In this document: positions 1-12,164 of the stretch, piece after piece
How positions within the stretch are numbered: the stretch's first letter is position 1
How the letters are laid out: each line of letters opens with the position of its first letter
NCBI GenBank assembly: GCA_022494885.1
Contig: JAGVSM010003787.1
Coordinates: 1-64,000, forward strand
DNA length: 64,000 bases
Direction: 5' to 3'
Source: Micrasema longulum
Lineage: Eukaryota > Arthropoda > Insecta > Trichoptera > Brachycentridae
The notes under the pieces: generated by a model
What the model saw: the letters and a program-made list of their open reading frames with translations, nothing else
Told to the model about the DNA's origin: nothing
Database searches by the model: none
Program-made: the position numbers and the translations under genes

Positions 1-531
1 ATTCGCATCATAAATCTTTTTTAGCCGTTCTTTCATCATTCATTCGCTCCACATGACCGAACCATCGCAAAAGACCTTTCTTAATTTTGTCGATAATGCT
101 TAACTCAGCCTTGCATTCTGCTCTAATTTCGACATTAGGGCACCTATCATACATTGTTTTCCGCACATTCGCCTGAGGGATCGCATTTCAACAGCATTCA
201 GTCTACTTTCGTCCCTTTTTTTCCAACTCAATGCTTCGCTTCCATACATTAGGGTTGGTACCAGAACTCCATTATGAACTACTAATTTAGCCTCTTGCGA
301 TAGACACTTATTTGCTACGACAGACTTTAAGGCACCATTAACTCTGTTACCGGCACTAACCCTCCTTTCAATATCCTTGTCCTTATTTCCATCTCTAGTA
401 AACATACTACCCAGATATACAAATTCTTCGACCTGTTTCAAACTATCTCCATTTACTACAATCTTACATTCAGTCATAGTTACATTTCTTTCAAAGACCA
501 TGACGTTCGACTTTTGCACACACTTTTTCAC
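1..531 (-). pseudogene. RTE-like non-LTR retrotransposon, reverse transcriptase C-terminal fragment
   Basis: The reverse strand encodes the end of a LINE reverse transcriptase, after the catalytic palm. About 143 residues are open (531 down to 100). They contain the motifs EFVYLGSMFTRDG, ERRVSAGNRVNGAL, LVPTLMYGSEALSW and MRSLRRMCGK, which are typical of the thumb/C-terminal region of RTE-type endonuclease-reverse transcriptases. Beyond the stop the homology resumes in another frame (SIIDKIKKGLLRWFGHVERM) and then shifts again, so the copy is dead. It continues off the left edge of the window. The same family recurs at 8605-8835, 45378-46378, 59430-59800 and 63739-63940. The clade is inferred from motif style only. 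Confidence 0.82.
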
Positions 532-544
532 TTTCTTTAAAGAT

Positions 545-1740
545 AAAGAATATGAAAATAAAGCATTTAAAATGTGTGTGAGTCCAGGTGGTTTTTGAAT
601 TCTTTAACCAAGCATGCACTAATCATTTTCTCGAGGAGGCCATTCCATTGTTCTACAGTTCCACTGCTCGGTTTGTCAAAGTCTTTTTTGAGATTGGATG
701 AGAAGGGGTTTAATTTTTAAAAATGACCTCAGAGATGGCAGCTATTATTCATAGTGAACATTGATTTCAAATTCGATACATATTCGATACATAATATTGC
801 TCTATCCGTGGCCTTGTTATAGAGGTCTTGTCGGATATACAGATCTGACTTCCAAAAAGACTTTCAAAGATTTTAAAAAGTTTTGTAATCATTTTGGCGA
901 ATTCATCATGTCCAATCAGTTTAATCCCAGTCAGTGAAGAATTTACTCATCTATTTTTTCAATCCAACGAAGTGCATATTATGTACTTCTGGATTACATT
1001 CTTTCAGCACAAAGATGGTAAGGCTTATTACAAAAAGCTCTTTCAAGCAGCTTTTCTCGTTTGACAACGAACAAATTTTTCGTGTATGTGGGCACCGCCA
1101 AAGAAACTTATGTCCTCAGATGCGGTGGGCGGTATGTAGTGGGCAAGCTACGTTTTATTATTTTGATATTAAGATCTTGAATATTATCATCAAGTCACTG
1201 CCTTCGTTATTCCGAAGAACTCAAACCATGCTCCCTTAATCTTCCTCGTGTATTGTGTTTTGTTTCTTAGAGAAACTACCATTTGAGTTACCCTTTCTAG
1301 ACTTTTTCCAATAACTTTTTGTCAATGGTAACTCCAGATTTGGTTGGTCGGTATACTTGAGAAGTTGACGAACATATGTCATACAAATTTTGACGAACAA
1401 TTCGTGAGTAATGTGCGAGAAGGTTTTCCTTGTTTCGTAGAAATGAAAATCGATAAGTTTGATAATTTCGATAATATGTGATTCCCATTTAAAATCACGT
1501 GTTATCACAACTGCAAGATATCTTTGTCAAGTAACTGCCTGTTCTTAATTCCCATTCACGGTTTGCATCAATTTCGTTTTTTCTAAGGCCAATATTTTGG
1601 ACGGCGTATTTCTCGGAGTTCAGTGTAAATAGCCATTCTCTGGTCCACTGGAAAGTCTGATTAAGGTGATCTCAGATTTGCTAGTAGCTTATTATTGGGT
1701 TAGTTTCTTCAAATTAGTCGAGTAGATTCCAAATACAATC
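545..1740 (-). pseudogene. Degenerate Jockey/CR1-like LINE reverse transcriptase C-terminal region
   Basis: Broken reading frames on the reverse strand follow the order of a LINE reverse transcriptase after the palm. TREWLFTLNSEKYAVQNIGL lies near 1650-1580. VVITRDFKWESHI then leads into LFVKICMTYVR and a degenerate LEYTD motif (1508-1330). The C-terminal signature VEQWNGLLEKM followed by VKEFKNHLDSH lies near 670-555. Several stops and frameshifts separate these blocks. The element directly abuts the RTE-like fragment at 1-531, so two LINE remnants are packed end to end. The catalytic domain is missing. Confidence 0.65.
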
Positions 1741-2621
1741 TAGCAAATGACTGATCCCTGAGGTACACTGCTCATAATTGTAAACGATAAAATGGGTTTT
1801 TTTTAAGCGTTAAATATATTGTTTGCATGCAATTACTAAAAAAAAACAAAAACGACCAAATTCAACACCTTGAACCGACATTTTTTGCCAGATGAGAACA
1901 TTTTTTTTATACAATTCATAGGACAGGGAGTCACGTTTTAATAAGCTCGTTTTTAATACGATAAATTTTTGAAAAAAATCGAATAAATTAATTTAGCCCG
2001 TTTTTGCCGTGAACCCTTCATTTGTTAATCTAACAAAATATAAAATGTCACTAGTTTTAACTAACTAATAGCTATTTCCTTGACTTGCAAAACATCTGTT
2101 GTGATATTTAGTTGAATCTTCCCTCGGAACTGATGCGGCGTGTAATTGGGTTAAGTCTCTTGCACTATTATAGGGTACAAGATTAATTGGGGCTTGATTA
2201 TTAGCAGAATGCGAAATCCAATCAATCCTGTTTATTCTAGTTACTCAAGAGAAATGCTGTAAACAATTTAATTACTTGGATAATAAACACAAATGAAAAA
2301 ACGGGGTTTTCTAAAAATTAAAAAAAAAAATGACCAAAATTTTAAATTTTTTTATAGAACTTTTAATTGGTATTGCTGTATCTTGTTAAACTAACGATGC
2401 CATTTTTTTCATTTTATATTTGTGCTCTGTGATAATATTAAATCTTGCACGTTACTGTTGCCTGCTAGTATTACAATTAATAATGGAACGCCGATCACTC
2501 GAACAACGCTTGAAATTTGTGTTACTTTGAAAATCAGTGATCAGTTCGCCAAACAAAAAGGGCTTTGCGAAGAACCATAAATTTAACACGTGACTAGTTT
2601 GATGACAGTAAAGATTTCTGT
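1741..2621. other. AT-rich stretch, nothing recognised
   Basis: Short A and T runs and scattered stops. No domain, tRNA-like block or convincing repeat boundary was seen. Confidence 0.5.
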
Positions 2622-3059
2622 TAATTGAGCATAGTTATGCAGAAAGCAGTCAGACATAGAAAAGTGAAACTGCGATAATAGCACATTAGTGAAAACCCTG
2701 AATAATCAAATCTACAAAACTGTTAAAATGTTTTTGACTTTAACAAATGATAAACAATCAATGCAATAGTTTTTTTTTATATTACAAACAAGAATATAAT
2801 TATGTATTTGAACAATTTTAATGATTTATAAAGTACCGCAAGCTTTTTCTAGTGCTGCGGGTGTTTTCTGCAAATAAAGAAATGGCGTTTTTGTGATAGA
2901 TATCATTTTCAGAAGGTGTATAATACAGTTTTTTTGTATGAAAACGGCCTGGTTACTTTAAGCAGAACATAGAATTGACCTTCCTGCACACAATAAAATC
3001 AATATATTATTTTTTTCGAAATTGTGGACCGGCTGCTTTCTGCATAACAACGTTCAATT
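2622..3059. mobile_element. 438 bp MITE-like element with terminal inverted repeats, copy 1
   Basis: The left end AATTGAGCATAGTTATGCAG (2622 on) and the reverse complement of the right end (CAATTGAACG, then TTATGCAGAAAGCAG) match over about 28 bases. The interior has no open frame. A second copy in the opposite orientation lies at 51368-52536, interrupted by a LINE tail. Agreement across the whole interior supports one mobile family. No target-site duplication could be fixed. Confidence 0.7.
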
Positions 3060-3304
3060 GGCTTCCACAATCTTGTGATTTGGCGCCATTGGATTATTTC
3101 CCATAAAGCTACGTCAAGTCCAGGGTCTTTGAAAATAAACCAACAACTCTTATCCATTGAAAGCCAAAATAACACCGAAAATTTCAAAAATGATGCCAGA
3201 CATATTAAGAAAATTGGTGAAAAATTGGACCGACAGATTGCGCTACATAATCCATGATCCATGTAAAAATGATTCTAAATAACAGTAATTAATCTTTTTT
3301 AATA

Positions 3305-3530
3305 ATATTTTGAGTTTATCCAAATTTTTGTAAACGATGACTGGATTCAGCTCCCTCGGGAGCTGTTAATATTAACATATTACAACAGATATGAAGAAAA
3401 TTTTAGAGAAGGCAATATGGAGTTCTAGGCATCTTACAGGGCTTATGATCCGTCATTAGCTGTTTTAAGTTGCCACTTTTCACACTGTGTAGCATTCACC
3501 ATTTTGCCCAATTTGAAATTTTTATATATG
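3305..3530 (+). repeat. Repeat family R-A, copy in forward orientation
   Basis: Carries the family landmarks in order: TTGAGTTTATCCAAAT, GACTGGATT, a CTCGGGAG block, ACAACAGATATG, GGCAATATGG, TCTAGGCAT, CAGGGCTTATGA and CACACTGTGTA. This is the commonest interspersed repeat in the window, with about 20 full or partial copies in both orientations. It shows no consistent coding potential, so it is probably a non-autonomous DNA element. Confidence 0.75.
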
Positions 3531-5397
3531 CATGTCTCCTACTGACGTACATTAGTTTAAAAAAAAAATTGTATAAATTTTCTACAAAAAAATAAAAATA
3601 AAAATTGTGTAATAAAACACAGAATAAGGAGTAACTACGCATAATGGAATTATTCATTTATTACGCTGTGATTAAAATTAATTTAATAGATCCGTTTTTT
3701 GTTAATATATACTCAAAAATATACAAAAATGTAAACATGTTTTTTTCTTATATTCGTGTAATGAAGTTTTTATGAAAATATTTCATGGAAATTTGTTAAA
3801 ATTCATTTCTTTTGTAGTTTTGTCTTTGATCTTTTTTTAGCCCCCGACGTAGACGCATATTTATTTCAGAATTTTTATTTGAAAACCAATAAGCCCATAA
3901 AACGACACAATATTTACAAATGCTCGAAATGCCTAGAATTTTGGGACAAACCCAACTTGTATACTTTGTAACAAAATAATAACATAACATGTCTTAAATT
4001 CTTTCTACACTTAATATGGAAATTTCGCGATTATGAACAATTCTAGTCTTGACAACGAATGTAATGCATTTTGGATGGCCAAACGCCCAAACTGGAACGT
4101 CATAAATTCTCTAGGAATTAGACCCGAAGGACTTTTATCCATATGCAAGAAGAAAGTTTTTGATCATATTTCCATAAGAAATAAATAGTTATTTAAGTAA
4201 TTTAATTTCTAATAACTCGCTAGTACATTAATATTATAAATCAACTCTCTTACCATTTTTTATGTATCTCATTTTCAATTAAATATGCACACACTTCTGA
4301 TTTAAATTTTGGTACTCCGGTTCTGTATTTATTTTTTTATCATCTCATAATTGCGTTATCATTCACTTATTTTTTGCTTTTTAAAAAAAAAATCTAAATA
4401 ATTTTTTGAAAGCATGAATTATATGTACTTTTTTTCGCTCCTTATATTAAAGTTAGTAGTAATTATTATTATACTATTATGTAGTGCTATTGTATGATTT
4501 AATGCAAAGGATCTTTACGGACAAGCAATATTAATTGGCTTGGTGAGTCCTGTAAAAAAAATAAAAAAAATTGAAATATTTTAAAAAATAATTAAAATGT
4601 AATATTATATGTAAATAATAAATAAATGAAAAAAAGCGCCTTTTAAAATTTAAAAAAAATAAATAAAAATTGTAATATTTAAAAAAAATAATTGATGGTC
4701 AAAATATCATGAATCCAAAAAGTTTCTAAGATTTTCTCCTTCCCCCTATTTAAAAAAAAAGTAAGAACCTGCTTTCTCTGTTTGAGGGGCTAAAAATGTG
4801 AGCAAATGGATGAAAGATATAAAAAAATACTCTGCAGCACCCAGACCAATGGAGAAAAAAACATTTTTTGTATCTTTTTCTTGAAACTAATTAGAATCAA
4901 ACCCGGGTCATCAGTTTTACTGTTCACCGTTGAAGCAACTGACGCAGCGCCTTATAAAATGTGAGAATCTGGTTGTTGAGATCAATATGAAATAATAACT
5001 CAATTGTGTTTAATAGGGCATTTCACTTGATGAATATGGCTTCTGCGGATAAAATATGGATCCATTTTTCTGTACATATCGACAGTTTAGCACCTATCTG
5101 CTTTCAATTCATTAACTTTTAACTTATATTTAGGGTCTGCATTATTCAATGAGTTAAACAGCCCGTTAAGTAATGCAGAGTACAATTCACCAAATAAATA
5201 AAAAATAAAAAATGGTAGTAGGCTGGACATTTGGCAAGGCAAAATAATGGCACGTAAACAACCAGAATAATAAAATGGAAACCATAGCAAAACAAAAGAA
5301 ATATAAGGAAACCTTAGGTTGACTACTAAGCCTCGATAGCTGGTAAAACACGGATAGTCAAAGGGAGCGATAGGAAGAAATTGCGACGTTTGAAAGA
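3531..5397. other. AT-rich stretch without recognisable genes
   Basis: Contains many poly-A and poly-T runs, for example around 4380, 4550-4680 and 4750. No motif of a known family was seen. Confidence 0.5.
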
Positions 5398-5399
5398 TA

Positions 5400-6745
5400 C
5401 AGTAATGTGCAAATAATTAAAATAAGAGCAATTTTCGTATAGGAACACTCATTTGTCAATTTGACAGTTGTTGAGCAATAAAAATTATAACTTACAGTTC
5501 ATTAATCTTTTGGAAGCTCATATTGGTGTTTGTTGGTGTATTATCTAGTGTTTTTTTTTATTAATTTTCTTAATAATGAACCAATTTTATAAATTGCTTG
5601 CATATTTAACAGCGTTTTTGAGTTGGTTTAAGTTTAAATTATGGATATCGCGCCTTATGAACATACGAGTTCATCCATGACTCAGAAGGAGGTTGCAAAT
5701 GATAGTTTTGTGAGTCAGAGAGCAGTCAGCAAGATTATTAAGCAGAAAAGAAAAACAGGGTCAGTTGAAGCAAATATAATTGGGAAATATGGAAGAAACC
5801 GGAAAAATAGTGTCCGAGATGAAATATTCTTAATCAGAAATAGTCATTCAAATCCTAGAAAAACAAGTTACAAACTTCAAGAAGATTTGGCAGTCACTGA
5901 GGTGATGATACATGACTTAACAGTACAATGAAGACTCATTGAATCTGGAAGAAAAGCAATTCGATCACAGAAGGAACAACTTTTGACGGCACGTATGATG
6001 AATCAAAGGCTCATTTGGGCTAGAAATTATACCAAATCGACCGTAGAAGACTGGAGGAAGGTTTTGTTTTCAGATGAGACCCACTTTCTCGTGTAAGGAT
6101 ATTGCACAATATTTGTTATAAAAAGTGGGAATGAAAATTTTTTGTAGCTTATATTGATCAAACGGTGAAATACCCTGTGAAAATGAGGTTTTGGGGCTGC
6201 TTTTCGTATATGGGGACCGGATTATTGATACCAATAGAAGGAACGATGAATAGCTTAAAGTCAAAAGCTCTATTGGACCAGTACTTGCGTACAGAACTGA
6301 TTAAATGTTGTCCTAATGGTGGGACTGTATTTTAACAGGACTCAGCTCCTTGTCACGTATCGAAAATTAAGTTTAAGTATTTCAATGATAAAAACATAAC
6401 TCCTGTCTAAACAGGCCTGGAAATTCACCTGACTTTAACCCTATAAAAAAAATGTGGGCAATTTGTTAATTAAGGATACTAAAATTGGACTACACCACCA
6501 AGATAAAGATGATAGAAGCTCTTATTCAGATGTGGTTTCGAGATGACTGAATAAAAGAAAATTGCCGAAGTTTAATTTATTGCACCCCAAAAAGTATTTA
6601 GACTATTATAAAAGCAAAGGAAGACATACACACTATTAAATAAAAAAGAAATTATGATTGTACGTCACCTGCAACTCAAAATATTAAAAAAAAAACGTAT
6701 TTAATGATAACAAGAAATTTTAATCCATTAATTTGCACAATAATG
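5400..6745 (+). mobile_element. Tc1/mariner-type DNA transposon, degenerate, both ends present
   Basis: A 1,346 bp element flanked by TA dinucleotides (5398-5399 and 6746-6747), the target duplication expected of Tc1/mariner elements. The left terminus CAGTAATGTGCAAATAATT and the reverse complement of the right terminus CATTATTGTGCAAATTAAT are imperfect inverted repeats. The total length equals the usual size of Tc1 elements. The internal transposase (5641-6620) is broken, so this is a dead copy that still has defined ends. Confidence 0.85.
5641..6620 (+). pseudogene. Tc1-like transposase pseudogene
   Basis: The first 96 residues (5641-5931) form a helix-turn-helix DNA-binding region containing QKEVANDSFVSQRAVSKII, as expected at a Tc1 transposase N terminus. 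After an in-frame TGA, the same frame continues with RKVLFSDETHF. That SDETHF block carries the first catalytic aspartate (codon at 6073). Further frames carry QDSAPCHVS (second aspartate, codon at 6339) and PDFNPI (about 6429). The residue expected to be the third acidic catalytic residue after NPI reads lysine (KKMW). Several stops and frameshifts, plus the lost third acidic residue, make it inactive. Confidence 0.85.
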
Positions 6746-6747
6746 TA

Positions 6748-7254
6748 CCTTTATCCAGCAGTTAAGGCTAAGAGAACTAGAAAAAGATCATAAAAAATCA
6801 TTTTCACTGCAAGTAAATGATTTGATTATTACTTTTTAAAACAAAATAAGATTTTTTTTAAGTGTCTGTAAGCCTCTTATGTCAAATCTTTTCAAAGTTT
6901 TTTTTTCAAAGCGTATCAGCTAAACTTCTAAAAGAGAAAATAGCGTAATTGGAAATGTATTTTGTAGTTTCGGTTGTAACCGGAAGCCGTATCTTGGTAA
7001 ATCGGAGGCGGAAGCATGTAGGAAATGAGAGTGACTTACCAATAAGGCTTTCGAGGAAATTAAACGACTTTACTTGTTGAGGCTTTCCCGGTTTGTTATG
7101 TAATACGATAATAATTATTTTATGACCTCAAAACATTACAAGGTCAATTTGGTACAAACAACCAATTATTTCAGGAAGCTGAACTTTTGAAGATACGAGA
7201 AATCTATTGCCAGCAATGTCTAAAATGTGTTTTTATGCGCAAATACTAATTTTC
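6748..7254. other. AT-rich stretch, nothing recognised
   Basis: Somewhat less AT-rich around 6970-7090. No motif or repeat partner was found. Confidence 0.4.
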
Positions 7255-7770
7255 TAAAAAAATTAATAGATCCAGTCAAAGATTGAATAGTTTACTTGAA
7301 ATCCCTTATTGTAAATCCAGACTCGGGCAAAGACACTTATTTTTCATAGCTCCAAAACTGTTCAATGCATTTCATATGGACAGTATGATAGATATAAATT
7401 ATTTGAATATATTTATATTCAAATTTTTTTTGAAATTATAAATTGAAAAAAAAACGGATTTAAACACCTTCTTTTTTAAATGAATTTATTTCATTTGAAT
7501 TATTTAATACTACGACAGTAATTTCATCATTTAAAGTGACAAAAAAATGTGTTTTAATATCACCATTCATTTTTTAACTTACTGAAATCTATTGTATTCT
7601 TCCAGTAACCTTTATGTCAATTAAAAATAAAATGTAAACCTACACACAGGCCATGCCTTTGCGGATTTTTTTTTGTATTAATGTTATAGTTTTTTTGTAT
7701 TAGTTACTAATGTACACCTATTGTAAATGCAAAAAATAAAAACTATGAAAAATAAAAAAATCACTTATGG
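7255..7770 (+). pseudogene. LINE reverse transcriptase tail plus 3' UTR, copy 1
   Basis: A short C-terminal peptide with RLGQRHLFFIAPKLFNAFHM, then INYLNIF and KFFLKL, fits the end of a Jockey/CR1-like LINE protein (a block like R.....F..AP+.FN, then FK..LK). It is followed by about 300 bp of AT-rich 3' UTR with a GGCCATGC block near 7650 and an A-rich end near 7740-7760. The whole arrangement is repeated at 13600-13985, which supports a real 3' end. Everything upstream is missing (5' truncation). Confidence 0.5.
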
Positions 7771-7779
7771 TTTGAGTAT

Positions 7780-7965
7780 ACTTCAACGTTTGTAGGCGAG
7801 GCTGGATTTTACTCTTCAAGGAGTTATAAAGATCAAAATTTGTTACAACAGAGAGTGAAAACACTTTTGAGAAGGCAATATGGATGTATTGGCATTATCA
7901 GGGCTTATAAAACGGCTTATAAGAAGGTGAAATAATTCAGCCAGATGAATCTCACTTTTAAAATA
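7780..7965 (+). repeat. Repeat family R-A, partial forward copy
   Basis: Landmarks TTTGAGTATAC, CTGGATTTTACTC, TTACAACAGAGAG, AAGGCAATATGG and CAGGGCTTAT are present. The end (AGCCAGATGAATCTCAC) is joined in the opposite sense, so this is an internally rearranged copy. Confidence 0.65.
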
Positions 7966-8604
7966 CACCCATATCTCCTCAATAGTCCAATTTAATTTCG
8001 AATTCCATCCCGTCTCATCGTCTGACAGCGAACATAGTTTAAAAATACATACAATAAAATGCAATGAAAAAATACCTTTTCAGTTTGCGTACGTTTTGGC
8101 TCGCTGGCATATTTGTGTAATTAATTGTTTTGGGTCATAAATAACTCGGATATGTTGATGTTGGCGGTTGTTAGCGAAGGGTAGATTCTACCAGATGGGG
8201 AAAGATATATAATATGTGTTGTTTACGTCACTCAATTAAATTGTCTCCTATCAAAAACACAACAACTGTGGCCTTGTTGAAAACAAAATCCTATTTCATT
8301 TATATTTTTAATTGATTTGTTTGTGGAATTTCTCAATAAACGATCAATGTAATTTAATGTTGATTATTATGTTGACAGGTTTAAAAAGTTATATTCTCGC
8401 TTATAATACAAATAAATCTGAATGTTAATTTTTTTTCGAGTATTTAATCAGAATAATAAAACATATCATAATTTAATCAGACAATATTTTTTAAATTTCT
8501 ACGGCTCGAAAACCTTTTACATAAGTAAAACTTCATGTAAACAAAAACAAGAAAATTTAAATAATTAGTTGGGATAGTAAATAATATTAGTGGAAAAATG
8601 ATAG

Positions 8605-8835
8605 AAGACAGATAAGAAAGACGTGGCATGATCAGATAAACCTAAATCTTAAGTTTGGCCATGTCAAAAGCATCCAGAACCAAAGATGTTTGAATGTGAA
8701 AAAATCTAGAAATGTATGCCGGGATAGACGTGTGTGGTGGTCCTTTCTCTCTGCGTACTCCTATGGAAAATGGCCCGATGATAGAAGTAGAAGTAGTAAT
8801 ATCAGTAAGATGGCAAAAGGCAAAACCCTCAGGTA
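8605..8835 (+). pseudogene. RTE-like LINE extreme 3' end
   Basis: The forward strand reads WHDQINLNLKFGHVKSIQNQ, then KKSRNVCRDRRVWWSFLSAY, then DDRSRSSNISK. The same blocks, in different spelling, form the end of the RTE copy at 45378-46378 (GARNVCQNRRVWRSILS). The purine-rich GTA-containing tail around 8790-8815 resembles the microsatellite tails of RTE elements. Only the last 230 bp are preserved. Confidence 0.65.
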
Positions 8836-9355
8836 AAAAATACCAATGTCCTTTAAGCCTCCAAGATAGTTGAATGTGAGCTTAAGAAAGAAAAGATTAG
8901 TAGAAATGTAGGAAAAAATAGTGTTTAGTGGAAATATAACTCTAAATTGAGCAATAGCAAAGCTACAATGTATCTATGAATTAAGGCCTAAGTGCAATTA
9001 GTGCCAAATTGATTGTAGTATAGAAGAAAAAAAATAACAAGGAAAATGGGCACAAGATAAGTATAAATACGCGATTTTTTTAAGAACTAAATATTACATT
9101 TCGTAGAAAATACTATATTTAAATATACTTAAGTATTGGAATTTAAGATTTTAAGTTTTGTCTTTTGTAGGTAATAAAAAACCACCGAGGCCCTGTATTC
9201 AATAAATAAAACAGCTTTATTGTAAAATCACACCACACAAACTAATGCCCATTATCCGTATCAGCACTGATTTGTATTTACCTACGACACATCAATAATT
9301 TATCCTGTGGTATAATACATATTTATTTTTGTGATCTTTAATAAGTGACGTATTT

Positions 9356-9862
9356 TTGTTGGGCATTACATTAAAGATGCCGACAATGATTGGCCTCGAG
9401 AGGGGAGACTACACTTACGGAGAAATGGAGTCAATGTTAAAAATCTCAAGTCTACAAAAACGTAGAAATAACATTGACTCCATATTTATGTTTAATATGC
9501 TGAATGGTTTAATTGATGTACCATCGTTACTGGAACAGGTGGCATTAAATGTTCTAATCCGCCGGTTGCGAAATAATAATGTGCTGTTCCTCGATCAACA
9601 CAGCACAAACTATGGCTTGCATGCACCAATGTCCCGATTGTGTCGTATTGTGAACTCGAGACAAGATTTGGACTTTTTTGGTGTAAGTCTCTATAGTTTT
9701 AAAAATTCACTAAGAAAGGCCGGATCTTGTCTTGAGGTAGTAATTTTATTTTTTTTTGTACTTGCTTTAATTTTATTTAGTTGTATTTTATTTTATCAGT
9801 GCCTGTATTTATTATAAGAAAATGTATTTACCATCGTTTGAATGGACTGCATAAGTCCGTCA
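9356..9862 (+). pseudogene. Jockey/I-like LINE reverse transcriptase C-terminus with 3' UTR
   Basis: An open frame of 153 codons (9356-9817) has a LINE C-terminal signature. It contains KRRNNIDSIFMFNMLNGLID, then VPSLLEQVALNVLIRRLR, then YGLHAPMSRLCRIVNS and DLDFFGVSL. These fit the usual blocks R...D..F..K..NG..D.P.LL, then NY..H.P..R..R..N and D.F. After the peptide comes a small hairpin, GGACT-GCATA-AGTCC (9843-9857). It is directly followed by an AAAT-repeat tail (9862-9877), a typical 3' end for this kind of LINE. The upstream 5' portion is missing. Confidence 0.75.
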
Positions 9863-9947
9863 AATAAATAAATAAATGATAAAAATCATACACGTACGTT
9901 TTTGTATATTTTTCAAGCTTAAGCTAATTCCTTGCAACTCGCCACAG

Positions 9948-10420
9948 TTACATAATTGGGTTTTTGCACATGTTATGGAAGTCATAAAAACACGACTCTT
10001 TACAACGGAGTAAACCCCTAAATGCTTCCAAATGAACCAGGTATTTTACCCGACTCAATCCGAACCTACCATATAGTGTCCAAGTCGGATTTTCCGAGTA
10101 CGTCGACCTGATCTCCAACTTTGCTCGGAAGAACCCTGGCCCAGTCTGACACCTCACACCACGTGGCCGCCCGCCGCCACGTCTATGTCATCCGCCTACC
10201 ACCAGCGTAGGATCCATCTCCACCGCCCCTCAAGAACGCCGCTCCATCCGCGCGCATCGCGATGACGTACCTCACGCGTCGTCCACAGACGTCCGCCTAC
10301 GTCGTATCTACTCACGACGCCGCCTACGCGCTAACCGTGCGCCTTTGCCGCGGCTGGATGCGGCCGCCTAAGATACTCACGCTCGCTCACACACTGCAGC
10401 TGGAAGCTGCTGCCTTCAGA
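9948..10420. other. GC-rich island of unknown nature
   Basis: Around 10140-10400 the base composition changes sharply to GC-rich, with many CG dinucleotides (ACGTCCGCCTACGTCG style), while everything around it is strongly AT-rich. No recognisable peptide was found. It may be the 5' part of a retroelement, a CpG-rich promoter remnant or transferred DNA. A MITE-like palindrome begins 60 bp further on. Confidence 0.4.
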
Positions 10421-10481
10421 TCGTTTTTTGGTTACTATTAAAGTTAGTTATAAGTCCGTAATATTAAGAATTAAGTTAAAA

Positions 10482-10747
10482 CATGTCATCGCGTTGGGTA
10501 AACAAGGTTCTATCTGACAAAATATGTTTTTTTACATTGAACGTTTATCATAATTTTATTTAAATATCGGTTCTTTACGTCTCAAAATTAAAAAAAAAAC
10601 TAATTTGAATTTTAATTATTATTAGGTAAATTAAGACAAAATTAATAAAAAATATCAGATAAAATGATGTTTTCATTTCAAACTTTCATGTCTCAAAAAA
10701 AATATAAATCCACATTGTACCTTGTTTTCCCAATGCGACGATATGTT
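10482..10747. mobile_element. MITE-like inverted-repeat element, about 266 bp
   Basis: The left arm (ATGTCATCGCGTTGGG, then AAACAAGG) and the reverse complement of the right arm (ATATCGTCGCATTGGG, then AAACAAGG) match over about 30 bases. The interior is AT-rich and non-coding. The flanks are TTAA-like on both sides but the exact target duplication is ambiguous. Confidence 0.6.
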
Positions 10748-10749
10748 AA

Positions 10750-12160
10750 ACTATTTTATTTTATTACAAGGATTTTGATCTAATATTTGTTTTAATACTA
10801 TTTTACAAGTAAATACATAGAAATTTAAATCAAGTACTTTTCATTATTATGAACCCATTTCTCCCAACAATACATAACAAAACTCGTTCTTATTTACTAA
10901 TTTCTTTTTTAATTACTATCAACTATGAAAATAATTAAAACAACAAAATAAACACATCTTTCTAGTTTGTTAACTTAATTAACTTCTTCATTCTGTTGGC
11001 CTTCCCTAGTAAATTAAAATAAAACTACCCCTTTTAATATATACATACATTTAAAAACGGTGCTTAAGAAATACTTAATTTTCAAATATCCATAAAGATA
11101 GTGACGTTAATTAAGTGGAAAAATTAAGGACCAACAAAATAGGACTGAGCAGCCATATAACCCGTTTGTCAATGTCGTAATTTTAAACCTCGTTATCAAC
11201 CCCCGCAATAATTATTATCTTCCGTTCTTCAAATTATTACGTCCAAGCAATTTTAAACCAGATATTTCAAAGTTGTTTGGTAATTTAAATGAAAAATATT
11301 CTCAATTTCAACGTTGTTAAATGTGATTTTATGTTTTTGGTTTAGTGTTTCAATGTTGAAAAATCTGAATTACAGAATTTGCTCCATAATTAAGATCTCA
11401 AAGAAGTATGTGCCAGTTATACGAGAGCTGAGTTTCTTAATACTAAAGTTTCGTATAAATTTATTTAACTTGTGTCTAGGCATATAATACTGTTCTGTGA
11501 GCGAAAAAGAACCAAAACCCTAAACGAATGTTAACGACAATATGTAATTATGCTGTGTACGAACAATATGTATCACAATATTTAAACAGTAAATTGAGAA
11601 GTGAATTTTAATAAAAATATTTTTGACTTAAAGGGAAATGTGGTGGCTGAGAATTGTCAAAATCGAAGATTTGTTGTCCCGTTTTCGCACCCCAAACTGA
11701 ACCATTTTTTTTAAAGAAAAATATCAAAATTGAATTTACTCTCTCGATACTTTTCGCGTTTTTCAAAAACAATGACCATATTTGTAGATTGTACGTCCGA
11801 GGACAGCAGATAAAACTCCGCCTTTTAAGGATTTTCGAATGGTTCTAGTTTCCATAATAAACAATTTATTAAAAAATCAAAACAAAGAGATACTCGCTTA
11901 TGGTAAATAACTATAATCCTTTTTTATAGTATCAAAAAATACACACATTATTACAATATTAAAACATTATAAAAAAACAAAGTATTAAAACATATTTTGT
12001 CCCGATAAAATATTAAATAAAAGTTTGTCATCGGGTGTTCAATCATAAGTTTTAATTTGGAATCAAATCAAAGATTACAGACGTAATATTGTCTACATAT
12101 AAAATGATGAACAAATATTATTTTGTTTTTGATGTTTCGAAATATTAAAAATATTTAAAT
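10750..12160. other. AT-rich stretch with one dispersed motif
   Basis: No gene was seen. Positions 11655-11720 (AAGATTTGTTGTCCCGTTTTC) have a partner at 29225-29295, and 11795-11820 (GTCCGAGGACAGCAGATAAA) have a partner at 29955-29980 in the same order. This is therefore probably a worn repeat in two copies. Confidence 0.45.
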
Positions 12161-12164
12161 TTGT

